Positions 39,501 through 47,278 are shown, counted from the stretch's first letter. The stretch is 55,000 bases of DNA from Peribacillus asahii (GCF_004006295.1 NZ_CP026095.1:330001-385000), one strand, 5' to 3'. Made by a program: numbers and translations. Notes: generated by a model not told the origin, from the sequence alone.

Positions 39501-40015
39501 TAGCTTATACGCTTTATCCGAAAGTTTTTGAAGAATATATGAAGACAGTCAACTTATTTGGCGATGTGTCTGTTCTTGATACACCAACATTTTTCTACGG
39601 CTTAAAGCTGGGAGAAGAAATTGAAGTTGAAATTGAGAAAGGTAAAACATTAATTATTAAATTAGTGTCTATTGGTGAGCCTCAGCATGATGGTACACGT
39701 GTCCTTTACTTTGACTTCAATGGTCAGTCTCGTGAAGTAATTATTCAAGATTTAACAATGGAAGTAGATGGTAGTATTGCTGTGAAGGCAGATCCAAGCA
39801 ATCCAAATCAAATTGGTGCAACAATGCCAGGTACAGTGCTGAAAGTAGTTGTTTCAAAAGGTAGCTCAGTAAAGCGAGGAGACCATTTACTGATTACGGA
39901 GGCAATGAAAATGGAAACGACCGTACAGGCGCCAAAAGATGGTATTGTGAAGGAAGTATACGCGCAAGCAGGCGATGCTATTTCGACAGGTGATTTATTG
40001 ATTGAATTAGAATAA
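36581..40015 (+). CDS. pyc: Pyruvate carboxylase
   Basis: A biotin enzyme that makes oxaloacetate from pyruvate and bicarbonate. All domains are present in one 1144-aa chain. The biotin carboxylase domain (VANRGEIAIRVFRAC, ATP-grasp SLGGGGRGMR at about 165) is followed by the carboxyltransferase domain (LLTDTTFRDAHQSLLATR at about 530), the central linker, and the biotin carrier domain with EAMKMET near the C-terminus. It is very close to B. subtilis PycA throughout. TTG at 36581 has GGAGTG upstream; GTG at 36572 is possible. It lies 57 nt after the lactate permease and is probably co-transcribed. A second, housekeeping copy would be expected near ctaA elsewhere on the chromosome. Confidence 0.96.
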   Translation: MKLIHKILVANRGEIAIRVFRACTELKIKTVAIYSREDSGSYHRYKADEAYLVGAGKKPIDAYLDIEGIIEIAKDAGVDAIHPGYGFLSENVDFARRCEEEGIIFIGPTSKHLDMFGDKVKAREQAINADIPVIPGTDGPVASVEEVMTFGETYGYPVMIKASLGGGGRGMRVVQSKEDVVSAYERAKSEAKAAFGSDEVYVEKCIIKPKHIEVQIIGDKEGNIVHLYERDCSIQRRHQKVVEIAPSNSISEDLRNRICDAAVRLMKNIEYINAGTVEFLVAGEDFYFIEVNPRIQVEHTITEMITGIDIVHAQIKVAAGFSLHSEEIHIPRQEDIPMFGFAIQARVTTEDPANNFMPDTGKLMVYRSSGSFGVRLDAGNGFQGAVVTPYYDSLLVKISTSGMTFKEAAAKMDRNLREFRIRGVKTNIPFLNNVVVHEKFLSGEFDTSFIDTTPELFDFPERKDRGTKLLSYIGNVTLNGFPGVEKKTKPIFVQPSIPKADKRIVPPAGTKQILDTQGADGLVKWILAQEDVLLTDTTFRDAHQSLLATRVRSQDMFQIADATARMMHNYFSLEMWGGATFDVAYRFLKEDPWTRLAKLREQVPNVLFQMLLRGANAVGYTNYPDNLIREFIAESAASGIDVFRIFDSLNWIKGMEVAIDAARQSGKIAEAAICYTGDILDDSRAKYSVQYYKNMAKELEATGAHILAIKDMAGLLKPEAAYRLISELKDSTNLPIHLHTHDTSSNGIYLYAKAIEAGVDIIDTTLSSMAGLTSQPSANSLYYAMKGAKRGVRADIESLEKLSYYWGDVRKYYKDFESGMNSPHSEIYVHEMPGGQYSNLQQQAKAVGLGDRWDEVKHMYSRVNVLFGDIVKVTPSSKVVGDMALFMVQNDLDEESVLTRGQTIDFPESVIEFFQGYLGQPYGGFPEALQKVILKDREAISVRPGELLEDINFEQLGSVLEEKMVGPVTKKDILAYTLYPKVFEEYMKTVNLFGDVSVLDTPTFFYGLKLGEEIEVEIEKGKTLIIKLVSIGEPQHDGTRVLYFDFNGQSREVIIQDLTMEVDGSIAVKADPSNPNQIGATMPGTVLKVVVSKGSSVKRGDHLLITEAMKMETTVQAPKDGIVKEVYAQAGDAISTGDLLIELE

Positions 40016-40070
40016 TATTTTAGGTTCCATCTCAAATGTTCGGGTTCTGTGAATTCATGGAACATTAGAT

Positions 40071-40087
40071 GAGCGGCATGATGTAAT
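40071..40087 (+). repeat. groEL-3'-end repeat att4
   Basis: GAGCGGCATGATGTAAT, two bases from att1. Unlike att1-att3, the sequence before it (TTCATGGAACATTAGAT) does not resemble the shared arm, so cassette D may have a different kind of right end. Confidence 0.65.
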
Positions 40088-40136
40088 AAGTTCTCAAAGA
40101 CTTTGATATAACAAGGTTTAAGAGAACTTATTACAT
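40081..40136. repeat. 15-bp perfect inverted repeat starting in the att4 core
   Basis: ATGTAATAAGTTCTC (40081-40095) and GAGAACTTATTACAT (40122-40136) are exact complements, 26 nt apart. The left arm includes the last seven bases of the att core. This could be a recombinase arm site or an RNA hairpin. Only att4 shows it. Confidence 0.7.
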
Positions 40137-40189
40137 GTGGTGGTTGCATGAGCGATTAACTATTCTTATACTAGCTCGACGATATAGAT

Positions 40190-40224
40190 CTCTTATCAAT
40201 TTTCAAATTGGTAAGAGGTTTTTT
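40190..40224 (+). terminator. Terminator downstream of att4
   Basis: Hairpin CTCTTATCAA / TTGGTAAGAG followed by TTTTTTAT, 103 nt after the repeat. It faces the 3' end of the minus-strand tetR gene. Confidence 0.8.
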
Positions 40225-40290
40225 ATATTCTTCGATCTATGTAAGTTTTTTTCTTTTATTGATTAAAAATTTCATTACATCAATTAAAGT

Positions 40291-41163
40291 TTATAATGCT
40301 TTTAAAAAATACCAAACCATACTTGTAAAGGTATTTACTTGTGCTTCTAGAGGAGTTTTCATAAATGTTAGTTGAAATGGTTTTAGTAATGGTCGTAGAA
40401 CACATTTACGAATACGTTCTTGCTTTAATTCTGAGATAATTACGGTAAATAAATCTTGTTGTTCTTGAGTAAAAGTCGCTTCTTTTTCGATATGTTGTGC
40501 TAGTTCTATTAATTCTTCCACTGTGATAATACGTCGGTCGACATTTGCGCGTAATAGATGAATGGCAGATTGATCAATTAACTTACTATTCTGTTGAATC
40601 ATTTTTGGAATAATCAGCTCCATATAGGAAAGGATAACATCCACAATTTGATGAATGGAGCGTGGCATATTTGTAACGCGCATTGTAAACATTATATGTT
40701 GCATCATCCCGTAAAATAAGATGGTACCTTCAAAGGCATATTCCTCAATATGGTATCCAAACACTTCTGTAAAACGCTTAGCTAACCATTCCATTTCATA
40801 CATGCGGTGATGCAGCACTAATTTTTTTAGTTCTTTTTCATTTGAGTTTAAAATGGCTTCAAATAATGCATTTAAATTACGCTCTTCATTCAACTGGATT
40901 AAAATTGAGATTTGTTCAATAAGAACCTGACGATCTTTTTCGTCTTTTCCAATCTGCATTTCCATTCGGATTTGGCTGGCATCATACCGCAATCCTTCTA
41001 AAATTTCAGCAATACAATCGTTTTTAGATGAAAAATAATTATAAAAAGTTCCTTTGGATATATTTGCTTGCTCAATAATTTCTTGTATCGATGTTTGTTG
41101 AATGCCTTTTTCAACAAATAATCGTAATGCTACATTTGCTACATGTCTTTTACGGTTATTCAT
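40291..41163 (-). CDS. TetR family transcriptional regulator
   Basis: A 290-aa protein with an N-terminal TetR helix-turn-helix (VANVALRLFVEKGIQQTSIQEIIEQANISKGTFYNYFSSK, about residues 6-46) and a long helical ligand domain. It is longer than most TetR proteins (about 200 aa). The start at 41163 has GGAGGAATT before it; an upstream frame extension lacks such a site. It is divergent from a 14-helix multidrug pump and most likely represses it. Confidence 0.9.
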   Translation of the reverse strand: MNNRKRHVANVALRLFVEKGIQQTSIQEIIEQANISKGTFYNYFSSKNDCIAEILEGLRYDASQIRMEMQIGKDEKDRQVLIEQISILIQLNEERNLNALFEAILNSNEKELKKLVLHHRMYEMEWLAKRFTEVFGYHIEEYAFEGTILFYGMMQHIMFTMRVTNMPRSIHQIVDVILSYMELIIPKMIQQNSKLIDQSAIHLLRANVDRRIITVEELIELAQHIEKEATFTQEQQDLFTVIISELKQERIRKCVLRPLLKPFQLTFMKTPLEAQVNTFTSMVWYFLKAL

Positions 41164-41174
41164 AATTCCTCCAT

Positions 41175-41210
41175 CGAACGTTTTATATACATTTAGTATA
41201 AAGTTGTTCG
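41175..41210. promoter_or_regulatory. Candidate TetR-family operator between tetR and the efflux gene
   Basis: Imperfect inverted repeat with arms CGAACGTTTTATA and TATAAAGTTGTTCG in the 164-bp divergent intergenic region. One base must be skipped to align the arms. Confidence 0.4.
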
Positions 41211-41327
41211 AGTTGAATCTCAATAATTTTAAACCGTTAGTATAATATGCTTGAAAAAATTGTACTGAGGGTTTAAAATTCTCGAGTGAACAAAAAAATT
41301 AAATAAAGAAATAGAGGGAAAGAAAAT

Positions 41328-42833
41328 ATGAATTCAATGGATCAAATGAAAAAGCCATCGTATTTGATGATTGCCGTTTTATTCGTTGGTGCCTTTGTGT
41401 CATTTCTAAATAACTCGTTATTAAACGTAGCACTGCCATCCATTATGGTAGATCTAGAAATTAAGGATTATGCAACAGTTCAATGGCTTGCTACAGGCTA
41501 TATGCTTGTAAGTGGGATTTTAATCCCGGCTTCAGCATTTTTAATTACACGCTTTTCAAACCGTAGCTTATATATTACATCGATGGTGATTTTCACCTTA
41601 GGTACGGCAATGGCTGCTTTTGCACCAAACTTTGCAGTGTTATTGGCTGGACGTATGGTTCAAGCCGCAGGGTCTTCTGTAATGGGGCCGTTATTAATGA
41701 ACGTTATGCTTATTAGCTTTCCGCGTGAAAAACGTGGTGCAGCAATGGGGATTTTCGGTTTAGTCATGATTAGTGCACCTGCAATTGGACCTACTTTATC
41801 AGGGTATATTGTAGAGCATCATGATTGGCGCGTACTATTTGAAATGATTTTACCGCTTGCTATTATTAGTCTGTTATTATCGATTTGGAAGTTAGACAAT
41901 GTAATGGAAACAAATAAAAACGCTAAAATCGACTATTTCTCGGTTGTTTTATCTACAATCGGTTTTGGTGGTTTATTATATGGTTTCAGTTCAGCGAGCT
42001 CAGATGGTTGGACCGATACATTAGTCGTAACAACCTTAATTGTCGGTGCTGTGGCGTTAATCGTCTTCGTTATACGTCAATTAAAGTTAGAGAATCCGTT
42101 ATTAGATTTACACGTATATAAATATCCAATGTTTACGTTAAGCTCGATTATTTCGATGGTTAATGCAGTGGCGATGTTCTCAGGGATGATCTTAACACCT
42201 GCTTATGTACAAAGTGTTCGTGGTATTTCACCGTTAGATTCAGGGTTAATGATGTTGCCAGGGGCCATTGTTATGGCGATTATGTCACCGATTACCGGGA
42301 AATTATTTGATAAAATGGGCCCTCGTCTATTAGCGCTAATAGGTTTAGGTATTACAGCGGTTTCTACTTATTTATTAGCAGAACTACAAATTGACTCATC
42401 ATACACCTATATTATTATGATTTATACACTTCGTATGTTTGGGATGTCGATGGTCATGATGCCTATTATGACAAACGGTTTAAACCAATTACCGACACGT
42501 TTAAATCCGCATGGTACAGCGATAAACAACACGGCACAACAAGTATCAGGTTCAATTGGTACAGCTATTTTAGTAACGATTATGAACCATGTAACAACAA
42601 ATGAAGCGGAAAGTTTAATGGCTGGTGTTGACCCAGCTACAGCAACGGAGCAAGCAATGACGCTGCTAGGTCAACAAGCGTTATTAGCTGGTATTCAATA
42701 TTCATTCTTAGTAGCATTAGGCATGAACATTGTTGCGTTAATTTTAGCGTTCTTCCTAAAGAGAGTGGATGTCAGTGAAGACGCAGTTCGTAAAATCGAA
42801 GAAAGTGAAACACCAGAACGAGCTACAAATTAA
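41328..42833 (+). CDS. MFS multidrug efflux transporter, DHA2 (14-helix) type
   Basis: A 501-aa proton-driven exporter. The N-terminus VGAFVSFLNNSLLNVALPSIMVDL and motif C region GLVMISAPAIGPTLSGYI mark the EmrB/QacA/LmrB family, and GRMVQAAGSSVMGPLL is also characteristic. Fourteen hydrophobic helices can be counted. GAGGGAAAG precedes the ATG. Its divergent TetR neighbour is the likely regulator. The substrates are unknown; drugs or fatty acids are typical. A terminator follows. Confidence 0.92.
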   Translation: MNSMDQMKKPSYLMIAVLFVGAFVSFLNNSLLNVALPSIMVDLEIKDYATVQWLATGYMLVSGILIPASAFLITRFSNRSLYITSMVIFTLGTAMAAFAPNFAVLLAGRMVQAAGSSVMGPLLMNVMLISFPREKRGAAMGIFGLVMISAPAIGPTLSGYIVEHHDWRVLFEMILPLAIISLLLSIWKLDNVMETNKNAKIDYFSVVLSTIGFGGLLYGFSSASSDGWTDTLVVTTLIVGAVALIVFVIRQLKLENPLLDLHVYKYPMFTLSSIISMVNAVAMFSGMILTPAYVQSVRGISPLDSGLMMLPGAIVMAIMSPITGKLFDKMGPRLLALIGLGITAVSTYLLAELQIDSSYTYIIMIYTLRMFGMSMVMMPIMTNGLNQLPTRLNPHGTAINNTAQQVSGSIGTAILVTIMNHVTTNEAESLMAGVDPATATEQAMTLLGQQALLAGIQYSFLVALGMNIVALILAFFLKRVDVSEDAVRKIEESETPERATN

Positions 42834-42847
42834 ATTAAAATCACAAC

Positions 42848-42897
42848 GCCTCCAAGGCATGGAAGTATTTAAACTTTCCAACTTGGAGGCTTTGTTT
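42848..42897 (+). terminator. Terminator of the MFS gene
   Basis: GCCTCCAAG / CTTGGAGGC with internal pairing (GGAAG/CTTTCC), followed by TTTGTTTATTTT. Confidence 0.8.
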
Positions 42898-42927
42898 ATT
42901 TTATGAGATTCTATTTTTTATAGGGCT

Positions 42928-43137
42928 TTGTTAAACGATTCATTAAATATAAAGAAGGAACAAATCAACTATGAAATATATGGAGAAGTAAACAGCTTAA
43001 TTGATCAGTGCTATGAGATTATACGTGAATATTATGAAACGAAATATGAAGAGCTGAGCACAACTTTAAAAACAGAGGGAGAAAAGCTAAAGGAATCGAT
43101 TAAAGAGAAAGAAGAAAGAAATACGCTAATTAATTAA
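42928..43137 (+). CDS. Small charged helical protein, possibly a 3' gene remnant
   Basis: A 69-codon frame from TTG to TAA. The product is rich in Glu, Lys and Tyr (NSLIDQCYEIIREYYETKYEE, then KLKESIKEKEERN) and should be a long helix or coiled coil. The ribosome binding site (TAGGG) is poor. The pattern loosely recalls the C-terminal helix of FtsH-type proteases, so it could be the tail of a lost gene, but I cannot confirm that. It ends in a terminator. Confidence 0.4.
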   Translation: MLNDSLNIKKEQINYEIYGEVNSLIDQCYEIIREYYETKYEELSTTLKTEGEKLKESIKEKEERNTLIN

Positions 43138-43162
43138 GCGCCCTTAAATGGGGCGCTTTTTG
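43137..43162. terminator. Bidirectional terminator after the small ORF and the sigma-54 activator
   Basis: AGCGCCC / GGGCGCT with a TTAAATG loop, followed by TTTTG on the plus strand. It lies 4 nt from the stop of the minus-strand activator. Confidence 0.8.
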
Positions 43163-43166
43163 AATA

Positions 43167-45017
43167 TTACAACATAAGATTATACTCTTTCATTTTCCGA
43201 TAAAGCGTATTACGTCCAATATCCAATTGCTTAGCAGCACGACTAATATTTCCATTTGTTTGTTCCAATACTTGCTGAATAAGAGCTATTTCATGTTCTC
43301 GCAAGCTCATAATCTTTTGGCTTTTTGTTTGTTCTTTTTCTATTGGTTCAACTGAAGAGGGACAAAGAGAAAGAAGCAAGGATTTCGTAATACGACTCTC
43401 ATTGGCTAGAAAGGCGGCCTGCTGTAATACATTTTGTAATTGTCGGAAATTCCCTGCCCATTCATATTCAGTAATAAAGGTTTGGGCATCTTCAGTTAGT
43501 TTTATATTTTCTTTTTTGAAAGGTAACTGAGATAAAATATGTTCGGCTAATAAAAGCAAATCTGTACGATTGCGTAGAGGGGGAAGTTTTAACGTAAAGC
43601 CATTGAGACGAAAATATAAATCGGCACGAAAACGTCCCGCCTCTATTTCCTTTTGTAGGTCTTTATGAGTGGCCGCAATAATCCGTACATCAATAGGACG
43701 AGGAGTTGTTCCTCCGATACGTGTGATACAACGTTCTTGCAACACTCGAAGTAAGGCAGCTTGGGCAGTCAGAGGCATATCCCCAATTTCATCTAAGAAC
43801 AGAGTCCCGCCGTTTGCTGCTTCAAACTTACCTGCTTGTCCCTGGCTTTTGGCTCCTGTGAAGGCCCCTTTTTCATATCCAAATAACTCACTTTCTAATA
43901 AACTTTCAGGAATAGCGCTACAGTTAATGGCGATAAAGGGTTGGTTGCTTCTGAAGCTTGCACCATGGATAGATTGAGCAAATAACTCTTTCCCTGTGCC
44001 TGTTTCACCAGAAATTAGAAGGTTTATATCTATAATTGCTGCTTTTTTCGCAATGGCTATCATTTCATTCATTTTAGAGTCTTGGCTAATAATATCGGTA
44101 AAGTGATAACGATTCGTTAATGCAGCATTCTGTTGTTTTGTTTCTCCTCGTAAAAGCATATAGGACTGATCACGATAATCACTAGTAAGAATGTGGGGAG
44201 TAAATACTTGATTATTTAATAAAAATTTTTGCTCTGGTACTAAAGGGTTCACTTCTACTAGAATGTTGGAAATCGGTTTACCAATCGCAGCTTGTTCTGA
44301 ATAACCAATTGTACGGGTTGCTGCTGTATTCACTCTTGTAATTGTGCCTTCTTTATTAACGGTAATAAGAGGGGCAGGGTGATGATTATAAATAAAATCA
44401 AGATCTTTTGTGAAGTTTTTTGGTTGCTTTTGAGTATGAGCTAGTAACAGAGCTTGTTCAATACTATGAGCGGTTCTTTTGACCAAACCTAATGTGAGTG
44501 GATGGTAGTTTTGTTGATAGCTGCTTAAATTTAAAATGCCGAGAAGTTGTCCTTTAGAATCAAGAATGGGAGCTGCGGCACAAGTAAGAAAATGATTATT
44601 CTCCCAAAAATGTTGGCTTCCGTGAACAAGTACGGAGCTTTTTTCTACAATAGCTGTACCAATCGCATTGGTTCCCTTCGATTCTTCCAGCCAATTGGCT
44701 CCTTTTCTTAAAGCGACGTTATCAGCATGCCTAATAAAAGAAGGTTCTCCAACGGTATCGATGATATATCCTTCAGGTGTAGCAATTAATAGAAGAAATT
44801 CCGTCCCACGAATGGAATCGTGCACGTTTTCTAAAATAGAAGAGGAGTAATAAAGAAGCTCCTCATATTTATCGTAGTATTGGGTTAGTTCATATTCTCC
44901 AAGTATATGGTCTTGATCGATTGTTGTAGGGTCAAGTCCATTTGAATAACAACGTTTCCATGATTCTTGAATATGATTAGGGACTATTCCTTTAGGTGTG
45001 TTGAGATCGATAGACAT
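43167..45017 (-). CDS. Sigma-54-dependent transcriptional activator (AcoR-like)
   Basis: A 616-aa enhancer-binding protein. It has an N-terminal GAF sensor (about residues 55-190, with ALRKGANWLEESKGTNAIGTA) and a PAS domain (about 205-290). The AAA+ domain follows with Walker A GETGTGKE, the sigma-54 contact loop GAFTGA, and LFLDEIGDM. A C-terminal Fis-type helix-turn-helix (NISRAAKQLDIGRNTLYRKMKEY) ends the protein. It is divergent from an aldehyde dehydrogenase gene that has a -24/-12 promoter and upstream palindromes. It therefore most likely activates that gene in response to an aldehyde, alcohol or acetoin-like signal. Confidence 0.94.
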   Translation of the reverse strand: MSIDLNTPKGIVPNHIQESWKRCYSNGLDPTTIDQDHILGEYELTQYYDKYEELLYYSSSILENVHDSIRGTEFLLLIATPEGYIIDTVGEPSFIRHADNVALRKGANWLEESKGTNAIGTAIVEKSSVLVHGSQHFWENNHFLTCAAAPILDSKGQLLGILNLSSYQQNYHPLTLGLVKRTAHSIEQALLLAHTQKQPKNFTKDLDFIYNHHPAPLITVNKEGTITRVNTAATRTIGYSEQAAIGKPISNILVEVNPLVPEQKFLLNNQVFTPHILTSDYRDQSYMLLRGETKQQNAALTNRYHFTDIISQDSKMNEMIAIAKKAAIIDINLLISGETGTGKELFAQSIHGASFRSNQPFIAINCSAIPESLLESELFGYEKGAFTGAKSQGQAGKFEAANGGTLFLDEIGDMPLTAQAALLRVLQERCITRIGGTTPRPIDVRIIAATHKDLQKEIEAGRFRADLYFRLNGFTLKLPPLRNRTDLLLLAEHILSQLPFKKENIKLTEDAQTFITEYEWAGNFRQLQNVLQQAAFLANESRITKSLLLSLCPSSVEPIEKEQTKSQKIMSLREHEIALIQQVLEQTNGNISRAAKQLDIGRNTLYRKMKEYNLML

Positions 45018-45134
45018 AGAATGACACCTCGCAGTTTGCTTAATATTCTGGGGAAAATATCAAATATAAGAACTATTATAGCAGAATGGTAGAACACTGT
45101 AGAATTTTTGTGCACTGTTCTAAATTTACACACC

Positions 45135-45174
45135 TGTTCCAGGATGGTACATGAAGTTGTTCCATTATGGAACA
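45135..45174. promoter_or_regulatory. Upstream activating sequences for the sigma-54 activator
   Basis: Two similar 17-bp dyads occur: TGTTCCAGGATGGTACA at 45135-45151 (one arm imperfect) and the perfect TGTTCCATTATGGAACA at 45158-45174. They are 23 bp apart, two helical turns, and lie about 50-90 bp before the -24/-12 promoter, the normal place for enhancer sites. A weaker half-site TGTTCTA is present near 45117. Confidence 0.85.
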
Positions 45175-45225
45175 GGTGTATATGTTTAAAAATGATGGGA
45201 TGCGAAGATCAAAGGTCTTTAATTT

Positions 45226-45241
45226 TGGCATAGGACTTGCA
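45226..45241 (+). promoter_or_regulatory. Sigma-54 (-24/-12) promoter of the aldehyde dehydrogenase
   Basis: TGGCATAGGACTTGCA fits the consensus TGGCAC-N5-TTGCA, with GG and GC ten bases apart. The coding start is 56 bp downstream. Confidence 0.88.
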
Positions 45242-45296
45242 TATATAAATAGTTGTAAGCGATACCAACATAGTTAATTTAAGGGGGATTTTTTAG

Positions 45297-46778
45297 ATGG
45301 AACAAACATTATCAATCAAGCCGCGTGTACAGGAGTTTTTAAAGGGAACGAAAAAGCTTTTGATTAATGGGGAATGGGTAGAAGCCGCTTCAGGCCAAAC
45401 TTTTGAAACTCTTGATCCTTCTAATGGAAAAGTGTTGGCTGTAGTGAGTGAAGCAGGACCAGAAGATGTAGATAGAGCAGTAAAAGCTGCTCGTCAGGCT
45501 TTTGAAAACGGTCCATGGAGAAAGATGAGTGCTTCTGAACGCGGTCGTCTTATTTATAAATTAGCTGATTTAATGGAAGCGCACCAAGAAGAATTAGCGC
45601 AGTTAGAGACTTTAGATAATGGGAAGCCTATTAATGAAACAAGAAATGCGGATGTACCTCTTGCTATCGATCATATTCGTTATTATGCTGGCTGGACTAC
45701 GAAAATTATGGGACAAACGATTCCAGTTGCAGGTAACTATTTTAACTATACACGTCATGAACCAGTTGGTGTAGTAGGACAAATTATTCCGTGGAATTTT
45801 CCTCTGCTTATGGCAACTTGGAAGTTAGGAGCAGCTCTTGCTACAGGATGTACAATTGTGTTAAAACCAGCAGAGCAAACACCGTTATCAGCTTTATATT
45901 TAGGTCAACTAGCACTTGAAGCTGGCATCCCAGCTGGAGTTCTTAATATTGTACCAGGTTTTGGAGAAACGGCTGGGGCACCGCTTGTCGATCATCCAGA
46001 CGTAGATAAAATTGCGTTCACTGGTTCAACATCTGTCGGAAAAATGATTATGCGCCAAGCGGCAGGAGCAGTTAAAAAGATTTCTCTTGAGCTAGGTGGA
46101 AAATCACCTAATATTATTTTACCGGATGCGGATATGAGTAAAGCGATACCTGGAGCTTTAATGGGTATTATGTTTAACCAAGGCCAAGTTTGCTGTGCCG
46201 GTTCACGTCTTTATATTCAAAAGAAATCTTATGATAATGTAGTTGCAGATTTAGCTTCTCATGCTAAAAACATTAAGCAGGGGGCGGGGATTAATCCTTC
46301 TACCCAAATCGGGCCATTAGTTTCTCAGGAGCAATTAGAGCGAGTAGGGAAATATATTGAATTAGGAAAGCAAGAAGGAGCAGAAGTTGTAGCAGGTGGT
46401 GTTTATGGTCAAGGAGAAGGCTATTTTGTTGAACCAACCATCTTTGCTGATGTGAATGATGAGATGACAATTGCGAAAGAAGAAATCTTTGGACCGGTTG
46501 TGTCTGCTATGCCATTTGAAGATTTAGACGATGTCATCCGTCGCGCAAACAACTCTGAATATGGCTTAGCAGCTGGTTTATGGACACAGGATGTGAAGAA
46601 GGCTCACTATGTGGCGAATCAATTAAAAGCAGGTACGGTATGGGTAAACTGTTATAACGTTTTTGATGCTGCCTCTCCTTTTGGAGGATATAAACAAAGT
46701 GGAATTGGCCGAGAAATGGGAAGCTATGCGCTTGATAATTATACGGAAGTGAAGAGTGTGTGGATTAACTTAAATTAA
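45297..46778 (+). CDS. NAD-dependent aldehyde dehydrogenase (DhaS/AldA-like)
   Basis: Oxidises aldehydes to acids with NAD(P). The 493-aa protein is full length. It has GQIIPWNFPLLMATWKLGAAL, FTGSTSVGKMIM (cofactor loop), the catalytic glutamate in LELGGKSPNII (about residue 265), the catalytic cysteine in NQGQVCCAGSRLYI (about 299), and EEIFGPVVSAMPFEDLDD. AAGGGGGAT lies before the ATG. The gene has a sigma-54 promoter and its own divergent activator. The preferred aldehyde is not readable. Confidence 0.94.
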   Translation: MEQTLSIKPRVQEFLKGTKKLLINGEWVEAASGQTFETLDPSNGKVLAVVSEAGPEDVDRAVKAARQAFENGPWRKMSASERGRLIYKLADLMEAHQEELAQLETLDNGKPINETRNADVPLAIDHIRYYAGWTTKIMGQTIPVAGNYFNYTRHEPVGVVGQIIPWNFPLLMATWKLGAALATGCTIVLKPAEQTPLSALYLGQLALEAGIPAGVLNIVPGFGETAGAPLVDHPDVDKIAFTGSTSVGKMIMRQAAGAVKKISLELGGKSPNIILPDADMSKAIPGALMGIMFNQGQVCCAGSRLYIQKKSYDNVVADLASHAKNIKQGAGINPSTQIGPLVSQEQLERVGKYIELGKQEGAEVVAGGVYGQGEGYFVEPTIFADVNDEMTIAKEEIFGPVVSAMPFEDLDDVIRRANNSEYGLAAGLWTQDVKKAHYVANQLKAGTVWVNCYNVFDAASPFGGYKQSGIGREMGSYALDNYTEVKSVWINLN

Positions 46779-46830
46779 TATCACCTTTTGATGATTTGGA
46801 GGGGTTTGTTTCATTCAAATGACAAGCTAG

Positions 46831-47013
46831 GCATGGAAAAAAGAAAGTAGTGAAACCGTCATATACGTAGTCAATGCATTTATCAAGGCTGGGATAGAAG
46901 ATAACCAAATCATTGCGGTTACTCGAACGATGAAAGATGAATTTGGACTGAGTTCAGAAGATGAAACAGAAGAAGTAGTTAAGCGGTACTTAGTCTCACA
47001 GAAGTGTGTTTAA
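46831..47013 (+). pseudogene. 3' remnant of an unidentified gene
   Basis: An open stretch of 60 codons between an in-frame TAG and TAA, without a usable start near its beginning. The product is soluble, with a YVVNAFIKAGIEDNQIIAV part and an acidic tail (SSEDETEEVVKRY), and looks like real coding sequence. I do not recognise the family. It is followed by a strong terminator, which supports it being the end of a once functional gene behind the aldehyde dehydrogenase. Confidence 0.4.
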
Positions 47014-47024
47014 GGGAAAAGACA

Positions 47025-47070
47025 AGCCCTGGGAAAAAGAGGTGAAGATTACTCTTTTTCCTGGGGTTTT
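47025..47070 (+). terminator. Rho-independent terminator
   Basis: Long hairpin CCCTGGGAAAAAGAG / CTCTTTTTCCTGGGG followed by TTTTC. It ends the aldehyde dehydrogenase transcript. Confidence 0.85.
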
Positions 47071-47102
47071 CTACTAATTAATTGATTCTTCCAGTTGAAG
47101 TA

Positions 47103-47124
47103 TTTAATCAAACGTTTAATTAAA
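47103..47124. promoter_or_regulatory. 22-bp palindrome, candidate operator (copy 2)
   Basis: TTTAATCAA - ACGT - TTAATTAAA, differing at two positions from the palindrome at 30615. It lies between the cassette E terminator and the yeaC operon. The form is typical of TetR-family operators. Confidence 0.5.
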
Positions 47125-47223
47125 TTTTGCCATTGTGCTTATACAGAGGTGAATCAAGTAAAAGTACATTCGTTATGCAAAGTATTTTCGTTAGTATTCT
47201 GCCTGTTTTCAAAAATATCTATT

Positions 47224-47278
47224 ATAGAATGGACCGCGAATAGAGAACATTGATTCTATTATTCGCGGTCCATTCTAT
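47224..47278. repeat. 19-bp perfect inverted repeat before yeaC
   Basis: ATAGAATGGACCGCGAATA and its exact complement TATTCGCGGTCCATTCTAT are separated by 17 nt. It is a very stable hairpin without a T-tract. It lies near where the accessory region ends and core genes resume. The remaining stretch to 47437 shows only a possible promoter. Confidence 0.75.
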
